This document shows, piece by piece, positions 58,683-64,000 of a stretch of 64,000 nt of DNA; position 1 is the stretch's first letter; the number at the start of each line of letters is the position of its first letter. The translations under genes were made by a program, and so were the position numbers. A model generated the notes under the pieces. That model worked only from the letters and a program-made list of their open reading frames with translations. It ran no database searches and was not told the DNA's origin. The stretch lies in NCBI GenBank assembly GCA_036345935.2, contig JADWOT020000010.1:579144-643143 (forward strand), written 5' to 3'. Source of the DNA: Taenia hydatigena. Taxonomy: Eukaryota; Platyhelminthes; Cestoda; Cyclophyllidea; Taeniidae.

Positions 58683-59220
58683 ATGAGCCAAGGCCAGGAT
58701 GCAAAGCGGAAAGAATTTACGACAATATAACCGTGCTGAATGCACTCTTAAAGATGCTTAAAGGCAAGGATTCCCGACTCAGATGCGTCCTTTATGGCGG
58801 AGCCGTCAAGAATTCCTTTGAAGCTGATAAAGAGACGCAGGTAAAATACCTCATGGATTTATTCTGTACGCATCTGTGACGTAAAGTCGTAGAATCTTGG
58901 CATTTACAAGGTTGAACTCATCTATAAATTCAACGCATTATGCAAAATTATGCAATTTGGTGGGCTCTATTTTACCGTAACCGCAAATCTTTCATCTATT
59001 CATAGTTTATTCTCTCCCTAACTCATTTTAATTGAAAGGCGAAAAGGAGACTGAGAGTCGATGCAAATGTACTACGTATAATGAAGAGCGTAACAACTTA
59101 AGTAGGATGCACCGTCCCTCCTGCATCATAGCAATTACAAGTTCCGCTTTTGTGTGTTTTGCTTCGAGGTTTTCACCGTAGTTGATGGATGTCGGAGAGG
59201 AATGGAAAAAATCCGTCATG
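58683..59220 (+). pseudogene. C2H2 zinc-finger family gene, copy E (relic)
   Basis: It starts with the family signature MSQGQDAKRKE (58683) but without the GTAAGA donor. Exon 2 is missing and the frame runs directly into the helical block (58751-58865: KMLKGKDSRLRCVLYGG, VKNSFEADKETQVKYLMDLF), which remains open. Exon 4 begins at 59039 after TTTTAATTGAAAG (GEKETESRCKCTTYNEERNN): the second Cys of finger 1 is now Tyr and a frameshift follows. Traces of finger 2 remain (FRFCVFCFE). The linker and third finger were not found. The better conservation of the helical block than of the fingers is noteworthy. Confidence 0.7.
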
Positions 59221-59229
59221 GTTTTGAAC

Positions 59230-60240
59230 TTAGATGAAGTCCCCTTTGTGGAAAAGGTGAGTGTAAATCATATTTACAAGCATCGATCGGATGTTGGTAA
59301 TGTGAGATAGAAATGATGGATTGTACAAGAAATAAAGTCTCGGAAAGAGCTGATAAACAGTCATCCCTTGTGATGCATATGTAGACACGGGTGGACTCTA
59401 CCATGTTGTGGCTCCGTATATAAGCTTTACAAACGCTTCGGACGGATCAGGAAATCTAGCCATTTAATAGTCTGTGTGCAAGGAATTCTATACCGGGAGA
59501 AGAGGATTAAAACAAATATTCATTTGTCATCGAGGCAAAGCATGCTTTTGATAGATTTGAAAATGTACAATAAATGATTTGGCTAAGCCATTGACACAGT
59601 GCACCAAAATATGTTCTTAGAAGTAATAATTTATCTGTCCCCGTTATGCACGATGAACTATGAACTGAGCGACTCATTTAGAGCATTCTGAGATTATTTT
59701 GCACTAGAAAATCCTTACTGTGATTGGTTTCCAGCTTATCCACTAACGCATTGGATAAAACCAATGACTCTACTCATTTATAATGTGCCGCATTCCTGCT
59801 TACCACGCGCATGCAATGCTGGCTTACTTAGCCTGGAACGAGTAATAAACCTTGCGTACCTTTTTTAAATACCGATGACAAAATTGCGACTGGATAAGGT
59901 ATTGATCTAAAATATGCGTCAGTTAGTAACGAAAATATTTTTCAATAATGATTCAAGATCGTCCACATGATCATGTCAAGAAGGCTAACTCCGTAGTGCT
60001 TTAACGGAGCATTTTTTTAAGAAATTGAAGATAGGATCGCAAAAATCGAATGTAAGGCGCTAGACGGAAGGATGAATAGGCTTGTCAGAGGGAATTGGCA
60101 TTTGCATTTACATCTGAGCATTGTACAAACCAGATGACATAAAGAGATACGTAATCTCCCAAGGAAATGCAGCATCCTTGCATTTGCTTGCGATTACGGG
60201 TATTGCCTGTATCCTTTGATGAGTCCAAGATCAACGAGTA
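59230..60240. other. No supported gene
   Basis: A few short minus-strand frames only. Around 59810-59850 there is a weak match (GGAACGAGTAATAAACCTT) to part of repeat family 3 near 22050. Confidence 0.4.
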
Positions 60241-60247
60241 GTTACTA

Positions 60248-60454
60248 ATGATATTTGCGTTTCCTAACCAATTTTTACTAAATGTGCTTGAATCTGGAGC
60301 ACTCCAGAACATGGTTGCTACCATTCGATTTCAGATAGAGTACTTTCAAGGTGTGACGTGGAGATGGGAGGACGTCGACCACCAGACACTCTTCATAGCC
60401 AAGAGCATGCAAGTTTGCAGCGGATTTCGCTGTGCGCACGGACTAGTTTGCTAA
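60248..60454 (+). CDS. Candidate small coding frame, unknown
   Basis: An ATG-initiated 68-codon frame with protein-like composition (PNQFLLNVLESGALQNMVAT, IRFQIEYFQGVTWRWEDVDH) and a Cys-containing end. No family is recognised. The opposite strand is also open over 79 codons, so strand choice rests on composition alone. Confidence 0.25.
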   Translation: MIFAFPNQFLLNVLESGALQNMVATIRFQIEYFQGVTWRWEDVDHQTLFIAKSMQVCSGFRCAHGLVC

Positions 60455-61139
60455 CATTAATAAGTTTCGTTCTAGATTATTCGCCCCATTGGTAGCCTAG
60501 AGTAGGATGTAAACAGTGACGCCTCACACCTAAACGTTACGGGGATAGCACTTGTGAACATAGCTTAATGTCGCACACGTAGTGAGGTGTGAAGCTAAGC
60601 CACACACTACGGTGATGCACCGGTCATGTCATCACGAAGCGGTGCTAGTGCTTTTGACCATCTGAAGGTCTCGTATACATAGGAAGGTAGGCAACGGTAG
60701 TAATCCAATAATAGTAAGACGCAAACACGTAACAGCTCAATCTCTAAACATGACTGGTCAAATCACGTGATTGCATGGTCATATAGAGGTAGTACGCAAT
60801 GCGACAAAAGAAGTCAGCCACCGGAGTGTAGTGACTGGAATTCGTCGAGTTTAGTCCACATTGTCTCATATAGAACAGGTAATTTATTCTTGTCTTCATA
60901 ATCTCCCATTTTATGCTCTGTTCCATGCATAATCACTATTTTTGTTCGTTAAAGGTTGTTTTTTTTTTTTATCCTGCGAGATGGTCTGTTCAATTTGCAA
61001 CACATCATGCCAACACAAAGGATTTTATTTTATTCCGTAAGCACCTTTATCGCCTCATCCTTGAACAGGAAGGTAAAAAATGCTCTCGGGCCACTATTTT
61101 TCGACTTTTAAAAGCTACATTGGGTGCACAGCTTTAAAG

Positions 61140-64000
61140 CATTTTGAACACTAATAAAATGCTTATTAAGCATGGTCTTTGCGACTATATTGAAGTGGTC
61201 TGCGTGTGTTAGACATTATTACTTAAGCAAACTCTTTCTGTTATTAAGCGCTCTTGAAAGCGTTTTAGGGAAATAAAAATCTACCAAATTCACCACTGCT
61301 TTTAAAATCACTGTCTGTAGGCTTAGGATTCACAGGGAAGACTAAAAATTTACTTAGTAAAGAAACGGATATAATCACTGCCAGTATTTTACATTAATAA
61401 ATACATCGTACGCAACTCATTGCTAATGATTCACTGGAATGGGTGCCCTACTTTGCTTATTAATGGATTTCTTTTTCTACCTGATGAAAGGAGAAGATAA
61501 GGTTAACAATTAGTAAGATTCCGGAGAAGAAGACTTCGGCACAGCACTCCAGATGGAGCTCTACGCTTAAGTGAGCACAACACCTCTTACATTGTTCACC
61601 TGAACCCGACAACTATGCTTCAGCCTGTTGACTGAATCGAGGCTTGCCAGTGTACAAAGTCCTGTTCTGCAAGTTAGCATCAAATAATTATGCACCTCAG
61701 CAACTGCCTCAAGATTCATATTTTAGTTAGAGGTCTATATTTTGGTCTACAAATATCTAGTGTAGGCGCAAATTGCTTTGTAGGACTTTAATTACTCACC
61801 AATTGCAGGTCTTTGTTCAAGGATTGATGAGAACATTTCGTGGATATGAACACGGGATGGCTGAAAGTCAATGGGCACGTACAGCGGCTAATAAGCGAGT
61901 ACCTCTGCACTTGTTTAAATGAACGGCAAGCAGAAATATGAATTATGAAATGAAAATGTGTACTACCTCATGGAGTCGGCAAAGCACATGCCACTGTCTG
62001 AACGGTGTAAATAAAATCGACCGTCACTCAGCAATTAAAATTGTTTAGTGCTTGTTGGCGTGGAGGATACACTATCAGCTTCTCTGTGCCGACCTTGTGT
62101 CTGTGCATGAGGGTGAATGCACGTGCGTACATGTGGGCGTGAATTAGTGGGTGGTTAAATAATTGACCATTTGAGCAGAGGTATTCGCTTATTTGCAGCC
62201 ATGCATGTCTATCAACTTTTAGCTAATAAATGTCGTAGATTCTTGAAATTCTCTCACTATTCCATGGACACCGACCTGCAATTAGCGAGTGTCCAAGATC
62301 TCACCAGGTAATTTGTGCATATCCAAAATTTGTATAAACCAAAAACTGTTTCTCTAGCTAAATTATGGCTTTATAAATAAATACTAATCGCTTTTTGTTC
62401 ATTATTAGCTCACAAAACAGGGCTTTATGCACCGGCACGCCAAATTTATTCAATTCAGACTTAAGCATTAGTTTGACCGTGGCGAACTGAGTAAGAAGCC
62501 TTCGGCTTACGCAAAAGCAGTGCTTTGGATAGAACTCGCGGCTCGCTGTGACTTGTAACAGGGTGTATTAAATGTTCAAAGAGCCTCTTATTTGCTTTGA
62601 GGTTTGACCACTCTTATTAATGACATTGCTGAAATGCAACAAATAGAAATTCTCAAGTGAATGAAATTTTGATGATGTGCACAGTAAATAGACTTACCTA
62701 GTAAGTGGCGCCTTAGCTTCGCCTTACTCTAGTGACAGAATGCATTGGTCGACCTTATTTTGAGCCATTGAAATTGTAGATAAGTTCCACTACTAATGCC
62801 TCCGATTACTCTTCGAATCTGTGTGCCATTTGTGTCGAGGGGAGTATGGTGTCAATCAGAAAACGCGAACAGATGCGTGCTAGCTGCGGCTTCAAAAGAG
62901 GTGCAAAGCCTTAGCTTCCCTTCACGATTCCTGCTTGCTGTTCTAAAATGTAAACTTTTCAACTACGCAATTTTATATACTCATTTAGACGATTGGAGCA
63001 GTGAAAGTGAACCTGAAATTGACACGCAACTAAAATTTAAGTTTCGATTTTAGACACGGCTGAATGCGCGACGCTAAGCGCAACACAGGTGAGAGAGCTT
63101 AACATCCTGGACTTTGTAGCGCGGTCAGTCTGCTGTTAATCAGCAAAAAGTTGGGATTGTGCTCATGACGAACCCTAGATATCCTTAAAAGGTGATGAAT
63201 GTAAAGGCGTTAAGAGCACAGCCCAGTGACCTTTTCATAGTCTCTAATTTATACCATTGTCATGATGGCAGTCTACCCCACCAGGTTTGTGCAGCCCATA
63301 ATTCAAGATAACTATCCTTTGAGATTATTAGCAGTTTTTGGAAGTAAAATTATTTTTAGCGAGTTTAAAGATTTGGTATGCGTAAGTTTTGATATGTTAC
63401 AGCTGAAAAGGTGATCAATTGAGTGGCCTTACATCAAAGGAGCACACTTAAGTACACGTAATATGTTGCCGAAGATTGCGTGAAGTAGAGTTCTCTATCA
63501 GAGGGCCTAAAGCAAACCGCCTGTTGGGTGAACGTCTTAAAGAGGAGAAATGTGCGTCTAAAGTATCGAATGCAGTGCTGTCTACTCGAAGTTCATGTGA
63601 GGCCAGCAATAAAAGAAACGTAATAAGTCGGTGAATTGTAGTGCATTCTAAGTAGCTTAAATGAAGGCATAGTGTTTGGCCACATTGCAGCAAAGTGGAT
63701 CGCATACAAGTATAGCGCGTTTGACACTTTAAGAGTAAATATTTTACCATTCGCGTCCCATTATTTTCTTTTCAAGCACCTTGAGTAGGCGTATGCATTG
63801 CGACGAGATCTACAGTTTATTTCGTCAAAGCATCGAATTCCCTTCTTGCAATCATCGTCAGCTCAATAAATGGCATTTGATACTCCATCGAATTTGACTT
63901 GTCATTTGTTTGTTCCTGTCCCACCTCTTCGCATCCTCTCTCCTTTGAGTCCAACTCACTCCTTTTCTGACGGATAGAGATTGCACGCCTTGATGGATTG
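61140..64000. other. Largely unassigned 2.9 kb at the right edge
   Basis: One frame at 62796-63053 (85 codons) ends in an acidic/basic tail (DDWSSESEPEIDTQLKFKF) and might be a terminal exon; support is weak. 63840-64000 becomes pyrimidine-rich and may be the start of another array like 47530-48100. An 11-T run lies at about 60959-60970 just upstream. Confidence 0.35.

Noticed and set aside
60913..61137. 74-codon frame after a T-run and GCGAG acceptor-like site
   Set aside because: All three forward registers read plausibly over this stretch and the T-run explains the apparent acceptor; no way to choose.
1..64000. CRISPR arrays, rRNA, bacterial operons, DNA transposase genes with DDE motifs
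   Set aside because: None seen. Repeats here are large and dispersed or degenerate tandems, not short spaced repeats, and no rRNA or transposase signature is recognisable.

Overview
This window looks like AT-leaning nuclear DNA from an invertebrate animal. It is not bacterial: there is no long uninterrupted coding run, no operon spacing and no Shine-Dalgarno pattern. The recognisable genes are cut by small introns (about 32-260 bp), the best promoter pairs a TATA box with a TCAGT initiator of arthropod/helminth style, and a Ty3/gypsy reverse-transcriptase relic is present. I cannot fix the phylum. Gene density is low; most of the window is old, rearranged repeat sequence.

Layout. (1) 1-1618: a damaged copy (A) of a C2H2 zinc-finger gene, followed by a candidate two-exon coding stretch at 2135-2678. 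(2) 3158-18985: a very large inverted repeat. Two arms of about 7.1 kb, nearly identical by eye, face each other across a 1641-bp spacer (10266-11906). Each arm carries the same small intronless gene for a 69-residue tryptophan-rich protein (16 Trp) with TATA box, initiator and first ATG in ideal spacing. Each arm also holds a second TATA/TCAGT pair upstream of an acidic-tailed open frame. (3) 18.8-24.4 kb: diverged repeat copies and a degenerate pyrimidine-rich tandem array. (4) 28.2-29.2 kb, minus strand: zinc-finger relic D. (5) 30.0-32.7 kb: several exon-like frames, one with two membrane segments. (6) 36.6-43.0 kb: repeats shared with the palindrome, plus zinc-finger copy B (best preserved) and its inverted truncated twin C, forming a second smaller palindrome. 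(7) 47.5-48.1 kb: a second pyrimidine-rich tandem array. (8) 49.5-53.9 kb: probable remains of a gypsy-type LTR element. (9) 54-58.5 kb: repeats paralogous to 21.5-24.4 kb. (10) 58.7-59.2 kb: zinc-finger relic E. The rest is mostly unassigned.

Two things stand out. The first is the duplicated Trp-rich micro-gene inside the large palindrome, which I do not recognise from any named family. The second is a five-member zinc-finger family whose exon phases can be reconstructed by comparing copies, and in which inversion, truncation, frameshift and splice-site loss can all be read. All identities here are judged by eye; no alignment or search was run.
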